A stretch of 64,000 bases of DNA. It comes from Metellina segmentata. Lineage: Eukaryota > Arthropoda > Arachnida > Araneae > Tetragnathidae. The DNA lies in NCBI GenBank assembly GCA_947359465.1, contig OX375879.1, forward strand, positions 117,584,557 through 117,648,556. Direction: 5' to 3'. A model generated the notes under the pieces. The model had not been told where the DNA came from. It ran no database searches and worked only from the letters and a program-made list of their open reading frames with translations. The position numbers were made by a program, and so were the translations under genes. Position 1 is the first letter of the stretch. Each line of letters opens with the position of its first letter. Below are positions 33,303 through 44,694 of this stretch, piece after piece.

Positions 33303-34238
33303 TAAATTATACACCTGAGTTCAAGTCTGAAAACTGTTAAAAAAGTCTTTAAGAAATTGGACTATTCAAAAGGATTTTGTGTAAACGCATTTTACGCAAC
33401 GTATTTTAAGTAACCGAATATTTTTAGATGGGATGATCTGATAGGATTTGCAACTAATACTTCCAAAACGGAACTGACAGTTCTACAACGACCACTTGTC
33501 GTTTTTGAAAAACCCAATTTGCCTCGTCATTCGACGATACAGGGGTCCTGAAGGGGTTCAACGAGCGTTTAGCGGGGAGAAGAACCAGACACACATACCA
33601 GCCGTTATTCAATCTCCTTCTCCCATCTTTTGCACATTAAACACAGCAAAAAGAAAACGACCCCTCATTACTCTCTGCAGTTCCAAAGTGCCCCATTCCA
33701 ACACCCCTCCACAGAACTGTCACTGTAATAACCACGTGTGCGAAACAACACCCGCCCCCCTCTCTCAACAGCAAAGGGTTTGCCTCGTTGCCATGGAGAC
33801 CGCATCCCGCCATCGATCGAACTTATCAATGAACGCCGCTTCGAGGGGTGGTGGGGGTGCAGTTACAAGAGCCCTACGATTGGCTCGCCGAGGAAAGAAC
33901 ACTAATAACGAAAAGAAATCTTTAATCGAAGGTTTGTCGGGGTTGGAACAGATGCGCAGATACAGAGGGGTGGTTGTGCTTTTTAATGGGTGATTGAAGT
34001 GGACAGTGGGCATCGGCTCGGATTTCACGGGGATGCGCTGGAGTAACTATGACCGGAAGGGAGGTCAATGACCTCAGGTTGCGCGTTACCGTACTAGGCA
34101 AACTATGCGGGTTTCCGAAAATGTAATGTGCTTCATCGTTTTTGCTGTGGGGAACCTGAATTTTAAAGCCAAAAGGAAACCTTGCACCAGGAAACAAAGA
34201 GTTCCCAGCTAAAGATAGCGCATAAACCTCTTCAATCT
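33303..34238. other. No recognised gene
   Basis: A 165-codon plus frame at 33496-33993 and minus frames opposite it are mutually exclusive. Their translations show only low-complexity Gly, Arg and Thr runs. I do not call a gene. Confidence 0.4.
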
Positions 34239-34713
34239 TCTCTACTATTATAAAATGAAATGTTTCTCTGCCTGTGTCTCTGTACCCAGTGTCATGACGA
34301 ATCTATGGCACTCACAATAATGAAATTTGGCACACTAGTAGTCCTAATTTTTTGCAATTTTTGTGTAGCGCCCGAATTTTAAAAATTTAATTCGGAATAT
34401 TTTTTAATAATTTATTAGGTCTTCTACCTTTTGTCATTAGCTACCACCAATGAAGAAGGAGCGGATTTTGAGATCTTCGACCGCTAACGTGACAAGAGTT
34501 TTTCGTCCTAATACCAGTGGAACCATGCCAGGTTTTCTGATTCTAGCGTGTTTTCATTTACGTTGTTGATAACAGCCACTTCGAGGCCATCACGGCATTG
34601 ACTGTAGAGTTCGTTTGCGACCCAAACCAAATGGGAATACGTAGCAATCACCGGGAGTTGGCGAGCGTTAGCGTGCAGTGGGCAAAGCCGTGCTTTATTA
34701 ACAGATGTCTTTA
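34239..34713 (+). mobile_element. Helitron-4, non-autonomous, about 475 bp
   Basis: Starts TCTCTACTATTATAAAATG. It shares GACGAATCTATGGCACT and GATAACAGCCACTTCGA with 39121-39930. The 3' region has GGCGAGCGTTAGCG and a short stem, but CTAG has been lost, so the right limit is approximate. Confidence 0.75.
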
Positions 34714-34723
34714 TGTATGGATG

Positions 34724-34985
34724 TTAATTAACGTCGCACTGGAGCAACAATATTAGCGACGGTCCGGACTTAAACCGTGGTGTCCAGTTCGAAGAGTAAC
34801 GGGTTAGCAACCAGAGGACTGCGAGTTCGAATCCCACCAAAGACCGTCGAGTTCAAAGTGGGCTGGTGCATGTTAAATCTCTAGTGGCCTCCAATGTCCT
34901 CCCGCTGGGTTGGTGTCGAAGTTTATAGAGTAGGGTGCCAGCTCAGGTGTTATCTCGACATCAGATCGTGGTTCGAAATTAGGTG
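34724..34985 (+). mobile_element. SINE-B preceded by a reversed SINE tail
   Basis: A minus 3' fragment (AATTAACGTCGCACTGGAGC to GACGGTCCGGA) spans 34724-34772. A plus SINE-B begins at about 34775 (CGTGGTGTCCAGTTCGAAGA), with B box GCGAGTTCGAATCC, and stops in the body near 34985. Confidence 0.8.
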
Positions 34986-35289
34986 AACAATAAGACAACT
35001 GTAAAATAGAGGCGAATATATATAAAAAAAAAGGATGACACATCTTTTAGAAGAAAGATGAACATGTATTATTAACCCCCATCCCCGGACCATGAAAGTT
35101 TTTCACATGTTGTAATTGATGTTAATCATGAACGATATTCTTAGCGTTCATTTTCTGAACACATCTATGAATTGCACTCGGGTCATTGTTCTTCCAGGAC
35201 AGCGATATAATCCCACGATATATCCTTAAATTATCTGAACATCGATTCGAAGTTTTTACCTCAGACAAAAGGGAACGGTAGATATACTT

Positions 35290-35400
35290 AACTAACGTCA
35301 AACTGGAGCGACACAACGGGTTATTGGTGACAGTCCAGGATTAATCAGAGGAAAAATCCGAGGACAATACGTAATTTTGAACCCAGGTCAGATGACTAAC
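35290..35400 (-). mobile_element. SINE, 3' fragment
   Basis: ACTAACGTCAAACTGGAGCG through GTAATTTTGAACCCAGGTCA, the reversed 3' third of the SINE body. Confidence 0.75.
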
Positions 35401-36025
35401 CCTGTTGTAGGGGAAAAGTAATTCTAATGTATTAAGAAATCTCATATGCTCTGAGGCCATTACCCGATAGCATTAAGCCACTGTACCTTGGAACCAGATG
35501 GAGTAGTTTCGTAAAATTGAAACACAAAAGAATAATCTAGTAGTGTAAAATTTAACACACACATTGGGAGGCTACAAGGGAAATCCAACGGTTAGGAAAA
35601 TCCGTCATTTATTGCACGCAGACTAAGCAATCACACACAAACGATCAGTAATCTCTGCGATTAAAACAAAATTAAGGCCGCACCATTTTCAAATCGCTGC
35701 GATAACTGCTTATCACAGACCTGATTTGTTCTCTTCTCGCGGCCCGCCACTTCATCCCGACTATAATAACACGGTATCCCTCCTCTTCAGCCACTGGTGG
35801 CAACAGTACCCCCTTTCGTCACGATTTGATTGAGGATGACGGTTGCAGTTAACGAGTTGGGCGCCAACCCGCAATCATTCGGACTTGTAGGCATCGCCGT
35901 TCATTGGACGTGGAATTGAATTGTCAGGAGAGTTATTGCGGCCGTCTCATCCAATTAGGATAAGAGTTCGGCATTTTTCGGGACTGCGGACTCAAGGAAG
36001 ACGGAATCGGCACCAAAGAAATACT
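35401..36025. other. No recognised gene
   Basis: Non-repetitive; no convincing frame. Confidence 0.4.
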
Positions 36026-36152
36026 CTCGTTCAAGCTTCAGTCCTCGCGTTGGTTTGGTGTGGAAGTTTGGAGAGTGAGGTGCCAACTCAGGTGTTGCCT
36101 CGTCATCTGACCGTGGCTCGAAATTACTGGGTGTTGTCCTCGAATCTTTCCC

Positions 36153-36928
36153 AGAGAGTAGGGATTCCCAACCGGTGGTACGCGGTAACGTTTCAGGTGG
36201 TACGCAAAGATGATACGAGCGACCCAAATATTCAACGAAGTTTGATCGATTTTTTAGTATGTACAACCATAGGAAAAATGGGATTGTATGAAATCAATTT
36301 GGGATTAACGTTTTTATTACATTGTAATAAATAACGCTAACAGTAGCACATTATTTAAAGAGAAACTTAGTTGCTGATTATGTATTTCTATTCTATGGCT
36401 ATTTCGGCGAAATTAAGTTGATATTTCTCGTTGTCTTATGCCATTTGTTACTACTTATTTGTGTGAGATTGGTTTTTCTGAACTTTTGTGTATAAAAAAT
36501 AAAGAGTAAGTGTTGAAGAGGACTTAAGAGTGAAGTTAAGCTCCATTGCTCCTGATATTGATATTTTAATAAAATACAAACAACACGCTTCGCACTAAAA
36601 ATTTATTTTTGATTACGTTAATCTTTGTTTGCTTAGTTTGTACAATTATTTAAAATTATTTGTTTTTAGACCTGTGAGTAAAAATTAAAACTGTAATTTT
36701 CAATAATCGTTTTATTTTTTCCTTTATTAAAACAACATTAATACGAAATACAAGTGCATTAATCGTAAAATATGAAGCTTTCTTAGTATTTTAATTAAAA
36801 TAGGACAAGCCATTGGGCACTTTTCTGACATTAGATATATGTTCCTAAAAAAATATAGGACTGGTGGTACACCTAAAATTTCTAAAAATTTCAAGTGGTA
36901 CGCAGTTACTAAAAGGTTGGGAATAGGG
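36153..36928 (+). mobile_element. hAT element relic inside SINE-A
   Basis: Inverted terminal sequences share ATTCCCAACC and, further in, GTGGTACGC at left; the right end is GGTTGGGAAT preceded by AGTGGTACGC. I could not define an 8-bp duplication. The interior keeps a transposase C-terminus. Confidence 0.75.
36440..36600 (+). pseudogene. hAT transposase C-terminus, broken
   Basis: The plus-strand reading PFVTTYLCEIGFSELLCIKN matches the 'TTYLCE-GFS' dimerisation motif of ZBED5-like hAT transposases. It is followed, after a stop and a frameshift, by a leucine-lysine-rich tail (KLSSIAPDIDIL). All catalytic parts are absent from this 776-bp element, so it is an internally deleted derivative. 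The assignment rests on the remembered motif and on the element's terminal GTTCCCAACC-like ends, which are common in this hAT group. Confidence 0.7.
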
Positions 36929-37264
36929 GAATGAACCTGGACCGTCGACAATAACCCGTTGCGCTGCTCTAGTAGGACGTTCATAAAAAATTACAAATTA
37001 CTCGTTCAAGCTTTACATTTTTTTTATCATAAGCTATTTGTTAATGTATTAGGGAGTGCTAGGAGTACGGACAATTCCAGGTGGCAGCACGAGCTGTTGA
37101 CAAAAATTACCATTTTGTAAATTTCGTGCTGACAAAAAGTAGTTCACCTTCCAAAAAAATATTCCTTTGATTAGCTTTTACCATTGATACATTTTTGTAC
37201 CAATAAATGATTTTGTTGATTCTCTGCCCAAGTGGTTTCGACGAGAAATCTCGCTCATTGACGA

Positions 37265-37520
37265 GTGGGGCACCAGTAACCCAGTTGACAGAGTAACGGA
37301 TTAGCAACAGCACATTTGTACACGACGGTCTTTGGTAATCCGTTACCAACGACCGTCGTGTACAAATAGGACTGCTCGCGTTAAATCTGCCGTGACCTCA
37401 AATGTCCACGTTGGCGTGGTGTGTAAGTTTGGAGAGTGGGGTGCCAGCTCAGATGTTGCCTCGTTATCTGACCGTGGTACAAAATGACGTGGTATTGTCT
37501 TTGGATCTTTCTCTTTGGCT
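37265..37520 (+). mobile_element. SINE-B with a foldback in its head
   Basis: The head is CAGTAACCCAGTTGACAGAG. At 37314-37367 the arms ATTTGTACACGACGGTC and GACCGTCGTGTACAAAT form a perfect 17-bp inverted repeat where normal copies carry only the second arm. The body ends abruptly at GGATCTTTCTCTTTGGC. Confidence 0.82.
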
Positions 37521-37872
37521 AGGCCTCCACTTGCGATTTCTAGTCCCGGCGTCCCAAAAATCGCTGCCGCAGAAAATCTACAAGGTGATACAGAAAAAAT
37601 CGTTGAATTAGAACAGTTTTCCAATGGATGTCATTGAAACTACTTGTGCGATCGCTCATTTGCTTCAAGAGAGAAGTAAACGGAGGAAGCGTCGTTAAAG
37701 GGTACATTCAATAACAAGTCAAAGATTATTGAAAGGGCAGTTTTAGAAGTTATTTGAAGATTTATGTGAGCACCCTGTAAAGTTTTTCCAGCATTACCGA
37801 ATGACTAAAAGTAATTTTGATGAATTGTTGGGAATAATAATTAGTTCATCAATAACAACGTTAAAGATACAT
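37521..37872 (+). pseudogene. PIF/Harbinger transposase N-terminal remnant
   Basis: It starts GGCCTCCACTTGCGATTTCT, which resembles a Harbinger terminus, directly where the SINE-B stops. The plus-strand reading in 37670-37850, across shifts, gives a Lys/Arg-rich segment (KRRKRR-like), then FQHYRMTKSNFDELLG and IISSSITT. That pattern is the N-terminal region of ALP1-like Harbinger nucleases before the catalytic core. The remaining protein is missing; at about 37873 the sequence changes to a Helitron-2-like fragment. No function is expected. Confidence 0.65.
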
Positions 37873-37965
37873 AAAAAATTTCAACGGATTTGAAATATGC
37901 GGAAAAATTCACATTAGATTGATACCTAAAAATATGATTTTCAATCCCAAGCAATAAAAAAAAAA
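37873..37965 (+). mobile_element. Helitron-2 internal fragment
   Basis: AAATTTCAACGGATTTGAAA and GATACCTAAAAATATGATTT match the interior of Helitron-2 (7480-7560 and 25620-25690, reversed). Confidence 0.65.
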
Positions 37966-39120
37966 TTTTTTTCACAGACAAAAGATAATTTTATTTCATT
38001 ATTCCGTCTTAAAGATCGTGATCTTTTTTGAAAAATACAAAAATGAAGACATGCGTTATTTATATAGAACAGACGTATGGGTAAAATGTAGTCGTGAACT
38101 TGATTTTTCAATCGCTATTAGATTTAAAGTTGTAATTTTATCTAGTAAAAATTAACAAATACTTTGTACAGGTTTTTAACCCCAAGGTATATTTATAATT
38201 ATCTCTGCAATTTAAGTTGAAGGTAAAAATGCAACTCTTATAATAAATCATTTATGGTCATAATTGCTTCATTAATTACTATATGCTGTATTCTTTTCAA
38301 CGTTCAGGAACTAAATAAACTTCTTACACGATTCTATCTGTCGCTGAACTATAGAAACAAAAGGAATTTAATTTGTACTTCTTAAATCCACGAGATGGCG
38401 GCACTAAACAATAAAAACTATAGCCAATCAACAGTGTAGAATTTTCTTTGGATGTTAACACGAGTTCAAACCTATCAATTTTTTTAAATTTCTCGTTTTT
38501 TCAAAGATTTTTTAGAAGACATAGCGCATTTTTCTCTGATTTGTTTTGCTTTCTGCCATTCTGCTAATTTCAAAATGAATATTTTTCAAACCAAATGAGT
38601 TGTTTTTCAGCTGTATTATTTTCCTTTTTTCTAGTTTCTCTTATTGAGTGCTTAGAACATAATTTTTTTTTATCATTGGTTTTTTCACATTTAAACTCAC
38701 CTATTTAAATACCATTAACAATGCAAACATATGACAGTTCACTGAATACAACTTAGGATACTGTATCCTAAAAACAAATTTCTCCAATCCTATTTTTTAC
38801 CTTTATCTTAGGCCCCCCCCCCATTTTAAAACGTTACCCTCAGTGATTCCTTTATAAAAAATACATTTGAATCAAAACAAATATTTAAATAAATTTCATT
38901 TTTACTGGTTGTATCAGTTAAATTGTTTTCGATCAACTTAATTTTTATTTAAAATTGTTTTGAATGTGCTTGCAATCGTCATTTAAATGCGATTTGTATT
39001 CACTTTTGATTACGTCACTGTTGAAAATCCTGATTTACACGATGGAAGCGCGAGTGGTAGAGTCCGGTCGTTTGGGCACACACGATAAGTATCGGATGTC
39101 GGAGCCGGTCACTTATTACA
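37966..39120. other. AT-rich stretch without a recognised gene
   Basis: No convincing frame. A run of nine or more C lies near 38814. Confidence 0.4.
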
Positions 39121-39930
39121 TCTCCACTGTTATATAAAGAAGTGTTTCTCTGTGTTCTTATTGTTTCTCTGTAACCAGTGTCCTGACGAATCTAAAGCAC
39201 TTACAATAATGAAATTTGGACACGGATAATCCTAGTTTTTGAGTAGAGCCCGAATTTTAATATTTAATCTAGTACATTTTCAATTAATTTATTAGTTTTT
39301 TTCACCTTTCCTTCTTCTCTCCAGCCGACCAACCGGTATAGTGGTTAAGGTGTTAGCCTCTAGATCGGAAGGTTCCTGGTTCGAATCCGGGTGCGGGCAT
39401 GGATGTTTGTAAACGTATGGTGTAGAGGCGGCTGGTGCACCTTAAATCTGTCGTGGCCGAAAGTCCTCACGTTGGGTTGGCGTGGAAGTTTGGAGAGTGG
39501 GGTGCCAGCTCAGGTGTTGCTTCGTCATCTGACCGTGGCTCAAAATTACGAGGTGTTGTCCTCGGATCTTTCCCTTAAGGGACTGACCCCGGACCGTCGT
39601 CAATAGCCCGTTGTGTTGCTGTAGTACGACGTTAACTAAAAATTACCAATTACCAATTACCTTCTTCTCTCCGGAATGTGACGTCATTGAAGAAGTAGAG
39701 AATTTTGCGATTTTCGACCGCTGACGTCACAAACGTTTTTCGTATAATGCTTCTGGAAACATGTCAAGTTTTCCGATTCTAGAGTGTTTTGATTTGCGTT
39801 GTTGATAATAGCCACTTCGAGTCCATCACACCGCTATGCATGTGGAATTCGTTTGCGAAGAGCAAACCAAATGGGAATACGTAGCAATCACCGGGGGTTT
39901 GCGAGCGTCAGCGAACCACGCAATGGCTAG
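39121..39930 (+). mobile_element. Helitron-4 with a SINE-A inside
   Basis: A|TCTCCACTGTTATATAAAG at the start; CACGCAATGGCTAG|T at the end. Without the SINE it would be about 460 bp, matching 34239-34713. Confidence 0.85.
39323..39659 (+). mobile_element. SINE-A, full length, with target duplication
   Basis: CCTTCTTCTCTCC lies at 39310-39322 and 39660-39672. The A box, B box, body and AATTACC tail are all intact. Confidence 0.95.
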
Positions 39931-40099
39931 TTGTTTTTATATTGATACCTAGCACACGACCGTCCAATAGTATCGGATCCACCAAACATGCTATCCGACA
40001 TTTTGAATTGTCGGAAATAGAACTCGGAATAGAACTTGATATTTATTCGTATCCTTTTGCTCAATTCTGAGCACCAGTAATTTCCTTAAAATTTCTTTC
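39931..40099. other. Unique spacer
   Basis: No feature seen. Confidence 0.4.
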
Positions 40100-40975
40100 A
40101 GTCCTTCACTGGATCTTTTATTTGTCCCGAGTAGTTTTTTTGCCTATGCTAAGGTATCCCTTGGGAAACTTTCCGTCCCTGATAGTCTGGAAGTTTTTAC
40201 AAAGGTAAATCACGCGGTGTACACTTTGGATGTCTTCATGGTAGTCGCATACGTCGCTTTTGTTGAATAGACGTTTTTGGTATGTGCCAAAAATCCCATG
40301 TCCCATTATGATCTGATTAAGCTCGAAGTATCCCATCAGTTGCTTTGGTGAGACGTCCTTTGCCTGTCTGTGACCATCTGTTTTACCAGTCTGTTAGTTG
40401 TTCTTTCCTGGATTAATTCCTTAATGTATTCTTTTGTTTTATTTTGCTGTTAGTAATGGCTTCTTTGGCTATTGCATCCGCTCTTTCATTTCCCTCATAT
40501 CCTACGTTTGCTTTGATCCATTGGAATAGTATTTTCTCTCTATGCTTTGCTATGCCATGTTTTAAATTAGCAATTTTACAGTCTCTGTTTGAGAAGTTAT
40601 TCAGAGCATAAAGACATATCGTGAATCTGTTACAACACGCACCCTCTTTAGTTTATTTGTTCTAATCAGATCTACCGATATTTCTAGGGCTTTCAGTTCC
40701 GCAGTATAGACCGTTGAAGGGTTACTTAGTCTAATTGATTCTTGGTATATTTATTCCCTTTGTACAAGACTAATCCACACCCCACTTTATCCTTTTTCTT
40801 TGATCCGTCCGTATATATGCTTATACTATTTGTGCTTTGCACCGTATATTCCTGCCAGTCCACACTGGAGGCTTTCCATGGTGGTTCCAAGTTGTTTTGA
40901 GTGTCTTCATTACCTTCCTTTCGCTTAACCGGACCGATAAATACCCAGTGCGACAGTATTTTGCATTCCAAGAAT
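40100..40975 (-). pseudogene. LINE (non-LTR retrotransposon) RNase H domain and C-terminus, frameshifted
   Basis: This is the 3' end of a LINE ORF2, whose protein would copy its RNA into DNA at the target site. On the minus strand the first frame (40726-40971) reads ISIYTDGSKKKDKVGCGLVL, with the first catalytic Asp of RNase H. Other frames then supply YTAELKALEIS (catalytic Glu), VTDSRY (catalytic Asp) and a NERADAIAKEA segment. The last frame (40118-40336) reads GYFELNQIIMGHGIFGTYQK, then C...H...VIYLCKNF, a terminal zinc-knuckle-like part. An RNase H domain suggests the I, R1 or Jockey-type groups. Frameshifts and the missing reverse transcriptase and endonuclease show a dead, 5'-truncated copy. 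Whether this family mobilises the SINEs here cannot be judged without its 3' tail. Confidence 0.85.
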
Positions 40976-42682
40976 GCAGTTTACATATTCATCTGCTTTT
41001 TAGTCGCAGTAATCGGATACCCACGTTTTAAATAATTAATGCGATAAAAAAAAATGTGCGTTAAAACTTAAATTACAGAGCTTATAAGACCTTCCACATA
41101 ACGAACCTTCCACATAACGTTCGGCTATTGGTGGATGAATTCAAATGCGCCTATATTCTATTTTTTTCTCAAATACATTCAGTACAAAATAACAATTTCT
41201 TCTCTTTTTAAATGATACACACGCATGTCTGCTTGAGCTCTAATTTTAACTTTGCTGCTAAGAGCATCGAATAAAATCGACAGTTTGATCACGTTCAACC
41301 GAAAATGACGCAGTCTTGACCACTTTTCGACCCACTCCGGTCTAATCGCTTTGTTCACTTTTATTGGCGAGCACTTTCCCACCCCTTTGTAAAGAAGAGT
41401 GATCACCATTCATATCGAGATGTCGAGTGTGGAGGATGTTGCGCTTGCAGTAGCAGCATGCGTAATTTTATCGAAACAATGGGCACCCCGGAGGTACTGT
41501 GTGAGACCGTCGTTAAAAGCGAGAGGCAAGCGATCAGGACAAAATTTTTCAGATAGCGAACAAAAGCAACGCCTCCTTCAAATATAGGAGGTATTGACAA
41601 AAGACGTCTTGGGCAACCACGGGGTGACGAAGGGCAGAGGGGAGCAGTGATTATCTGCAATACCGAAAGGGGACGAAACAGGGGAGCATTTTCATCCCAA
41701 ATTTCGTCGCGGAGAAATGTCCTCCCAAAAATTGCAGTACCGACTTGTACGGTCCGAGGCTTAGAGGAGAGATAAGGTCCGGTGACAGAAGGAGACATCT
41801 CCAAGGCTTGTGACGTCATACCACCTCCGTCCGAAGAGGGGAAGGAGGAGGAAAAGGTGGGGTGCGAGAGGAGAACAGTTTTTAGGAGGGACGAAACAAC
41901 AGCTCGTGTGAAATGGTGTTTTTTGGCTCTTTTAAGCCCATGTTTGAGCAATCTAGAGCAGAGATACATCTTGCTCCAAATGTGTACAATTTCGTCTTTT
42001 TCGTGTTTTGTTAATTAAACGTTTTGTTTTTCTAAACAACGTTTGTTAATCTGTCTTCACAAGACAAACACTTTCCAATGACGACATCGTCATCAATGAC
42101 GACTAAAAATTGGGAAGTACGGAAAAGTTAACTCGACTCTTGGTGTAAAACAAAATTGGAGTTGCAAACTGGGCACATCGCCATCCCGACAGGGATCTTG
42201 ACGATAAAATGAGTGCCGTTCCTCCGAATATGTTGGATCTTTGGAGGGGGACGCGTTTGCAACTCCTGTGTAAACGCGACTTCTGGGGCTTGGTGTCATC
42301 AAACCTCCGAGGAGGATCGGATTTCTCAATCAAATTATGGACATAGTCCCTATAAACTCTTCCAACCAATCCTGGCTGTCAACTCCTGGCGTGAATGGAC
42401 ATGGAAGTCGAAAGGCTGTGAATTTGCGGTTTCGCATCCCTGAAAGACTCGATGCCAGTACCTGACACCGCATTTAACGAGAGCTGCTCTGTGTCGCACA
42501 TCACAGCAACAGCAGGCGAAGGCAGTGGCTTTGTACGGCGAACGCTTGTGTCGGGCATTCGAAACTCAGGAATAGCTCGAATATTGAGTCCAGCAGCCAT
42601 CAACGTGTCGAATCACCGAGCTCTAATCGGTTGTGTTGTGCATTTTCAAAGAGATTCCACACAAGGCCGATTTCAGCAAATC
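40976..42682. other. No recognised gene in 1.7 kb
   Basis: A 188-codon minus frame (41403-41969) and shorter overlapping frames give no motif. A short direct repeat CCTTCCACATAACG occurs at about 41090 and 41107. Composition is more GC-rich than average, so host sequence is possible but unsupported. Confidence 0.4.
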
Positions 42683-42690
42683 AACTAGGC

Positions 42691-43744
42691 CAGTGCTCCC
42701 CAACCTTTTTATCGCCGCGGACCGAATCATCGTTTGATAATTTTAACGCGGCCCGCTGAGGGGGGGGGAACGTTGATTGTTTATATTTTAGATTGTTTTG
42801 ATTTAATAATTTTAATTTCATTGTATTTAAACATGCCTTCAAAATAAAATACAGTTACACCAAAATATGAATATAAAGTTATTTAACATTTTTACTCACT
42901 AGAACGCTAAATCAATGAGAACACTGAGCTTGTTTCATTGCAACGAGGCGGTTTCATCTGGGGGTAATAGGAGACAATGACACCCGAAGTGCGTTGCTTA
43001 TGTCCAGTTTATTCCATTGTTTTGTTTCGGTTGCTGTCACTGCAGAAAACCACGCTTCACACAGAATGGCAATAGGGATTTAAGTGCTGTGGTGGAAATC
43101 TCAGGGTATTCCGCCATGACTTTAATCCAGAACACCGGCAGAGTTGTCGTCTCGAACGTAAGGCCGCCTTCATTTGCAATCTCCAGCAGTTGATCTTCTT
43201 GCACAGACATAATAGATTTGCCTGATTTGTTGACAAATGGGTTGCGGATCCATTCCTTACTAGTTCGTGGGTCTTTTGTAGTTGGGAAGTAGCGACCAAA
43301 CTCTTTTAAAAGCAAAGACAGGTGATCGTGCACCTACTGGGTGAATGAATGTTTAGGCTCAGTCACGCCTAAACTCCCCGCTAATGTCTGAAACATGTTC
43401 AAAATGCCTCTGTTCACGCGCCGTCCCCACAACTTCAGTTTGGCTTTAAATGCCGCTACTTTGTCTGCAAACTTGAAAACAGCTGTCACATTTGTCAAAA
43501 TTGGAAAATAGAGACATACAGAATTCAGAAATCATAATTGAAGCTCTAGTAACAGAACAAATTTCAAGTTATGATTTACCGCCTCCTAATTTGAGTGGAC
43601 ATTTCATAGATAACAACCGCACAAACCCGAGAGAAATACACCACAGTAAATAAAATGGAAATAATTTAATGTTCCTTGGGCGGCCCGGTACCATTTGATC
43701 CACGGACCGGTACCAGTCCGCGGCCCGGGGGTTGGGGACCACTG
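42691..43744 (-). mobile_element. hAT element, 1054 bp, with perfect 8-bp duplication
   Basis: The ends CAGTGCTCCCCAACC and GGTTGGGGACCACTG are inverted repeats, extended by GGACCG-rich arms. The target duplication AACTAGGC lies at 42683-42690 and 43745-43752. Confidence 0.93.
43037..43333 (-). pseudogene. hAT transposase C-terminal fragment
   Basis: The 98-codon frame contains HLSLLLKEFGRYFPTTKD, EWIRNPFV, a segment ending PVFWIKVMAEYPEIS, and ALKSLLPFCV. It resembles the C-terminal part of ZBED/GTF2IRD2-like hAT transposases from the insertion domain to the dimerisation helix. The frame ends where TTYLCE-GFS would normally follow. Upstream at 43340-43480 the minus strand still shows related codons, but with interruptions. 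The catalytic DDE core and BED zinc finger are not present in this 1-kb element, so it is an internally deleted, non-autonomous copy. The clean 8-bp target duplication suggests that it moved with a transposase supplied elsewhere. Confidence 0.8.
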
Positions 43745-44476
43745 AACTAGGCCATTCGTAAATTTCAACTCCAGTGAAACCATCGAATTTTCTATAAACC
43801 TTTACGCATCGGCGCTTAGATTTTGTCAATCGTCTCACTGAACGGCTCTTTCGAATGAATCTCCGACACCCCTTACATAATTACCTAACTTGAGCTATAG
43901 AGCCTTGCAATATTCCAGCGGTCACTTAAAAAGGGGATAACACCCACCGTACGCAGATCTATACCATGTCGCTGGTGTAAACGAAGTTTTAGTGGTAACA
44001 ATTCTCTATCTGCCGCGGCGTAAAGGTTAAATGAACCTAGCACGTGCTTGGAGTTTCTGTCGCAAGATCTCAGAAGGGTAAGTCGCGTGGGCTTACGAAT
44101 CGCCTTGGGCCGATGGGCTATCGAAGCGAAGGCTAGTTTTCAATCACATTAACCAATCAGTAATCTGTACCACATTAGGATTCGTGCTATCAAGTGACAG
44201 ATTTTCACACCTAGCGACGGGAAGAATAACACGAGGCCACGAACACGACCTCGTGTGTCGAGGTTTTATTCGTCGACCTTCTGATGAAATCATGGGAAGG
44301 TCGACAAGTAAAACCTCAGTCGTGTGGATAACTCGTCGCGCCGGATGGGTCGTCAATCTTCCCAGTCGCGTACAGCTCTTAGACGGCAATGTAACTAAAC
44401 ACTCGCTTACTTGTCGCAAATGGTTTACTCATCACAAAGAACTAATTAACAAAGAACTAACAAAGAACCTTCGGGG
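43745..44476. other. No recognised gene; one long hairpin
   Basis: At 44260-44317 the arms GAGGTTTTA...GTCGACCTTC and GAAGGTCGAC...TAAAACCTC pair. A further ACACGAC/GTCGTGT pair lies outside. The overlapping frames 44144-44567 have no recognised domain. Confidence 0.55.
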
Positions 44477-44572
44477 GCTGGACCGCGTTAAATATGTAGT
44501 GTCCAAAAATGTCCTCACTTTGGCATGGTATGGAGGTTTATTGAGTGGGATGCCAATTAAGGCGTGATCGTT
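44477..44572 (+). mobile_element. SINE-B fragment
   Basis: GGGGGCTGGACCGCGTTAAA to GAGTGGGATGCC is the front of the SINE body. Confidence 0.7.
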
Positions 44573-44694
44573 AGAGTGCGTAAGTAGCGTTATCCTCGGT
44601 TCTTCTCCTTGGTAAAGTAAGGTAATTTTAATTAGCATCGTACTAAAGCAACACAACGGGCTATTGACGACGGTCCGGGATCAATCCCCTAAGG

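Larger units (their letters stand above)
36039..37000 (+). mobile_element. SINE-A, 5'-truncated, split by a hAT element, with target duplication
   Basis: The body starts CAGTCCTCGCGTTGG and runs to about 36152; the 3' end resumes at about 36929 (CTGGACCGTCGACAATAACC). CTCGTTCAAGCTT lies at 36026-36038 and 37001-37013. The truncation point coincides with that of the copy at 20626. Confidence 0.9.

Noticed and set aside
33496..33993. 165-aa plus-strand ORF
   Set aside because: Low-complexity translation with no recognised domain and competing minus-strand frames.
41403..41969. 188-aa minus-strand ORF
   Set aside because: No domain, no splice context, and overlapping frames on the other strand are equally open.
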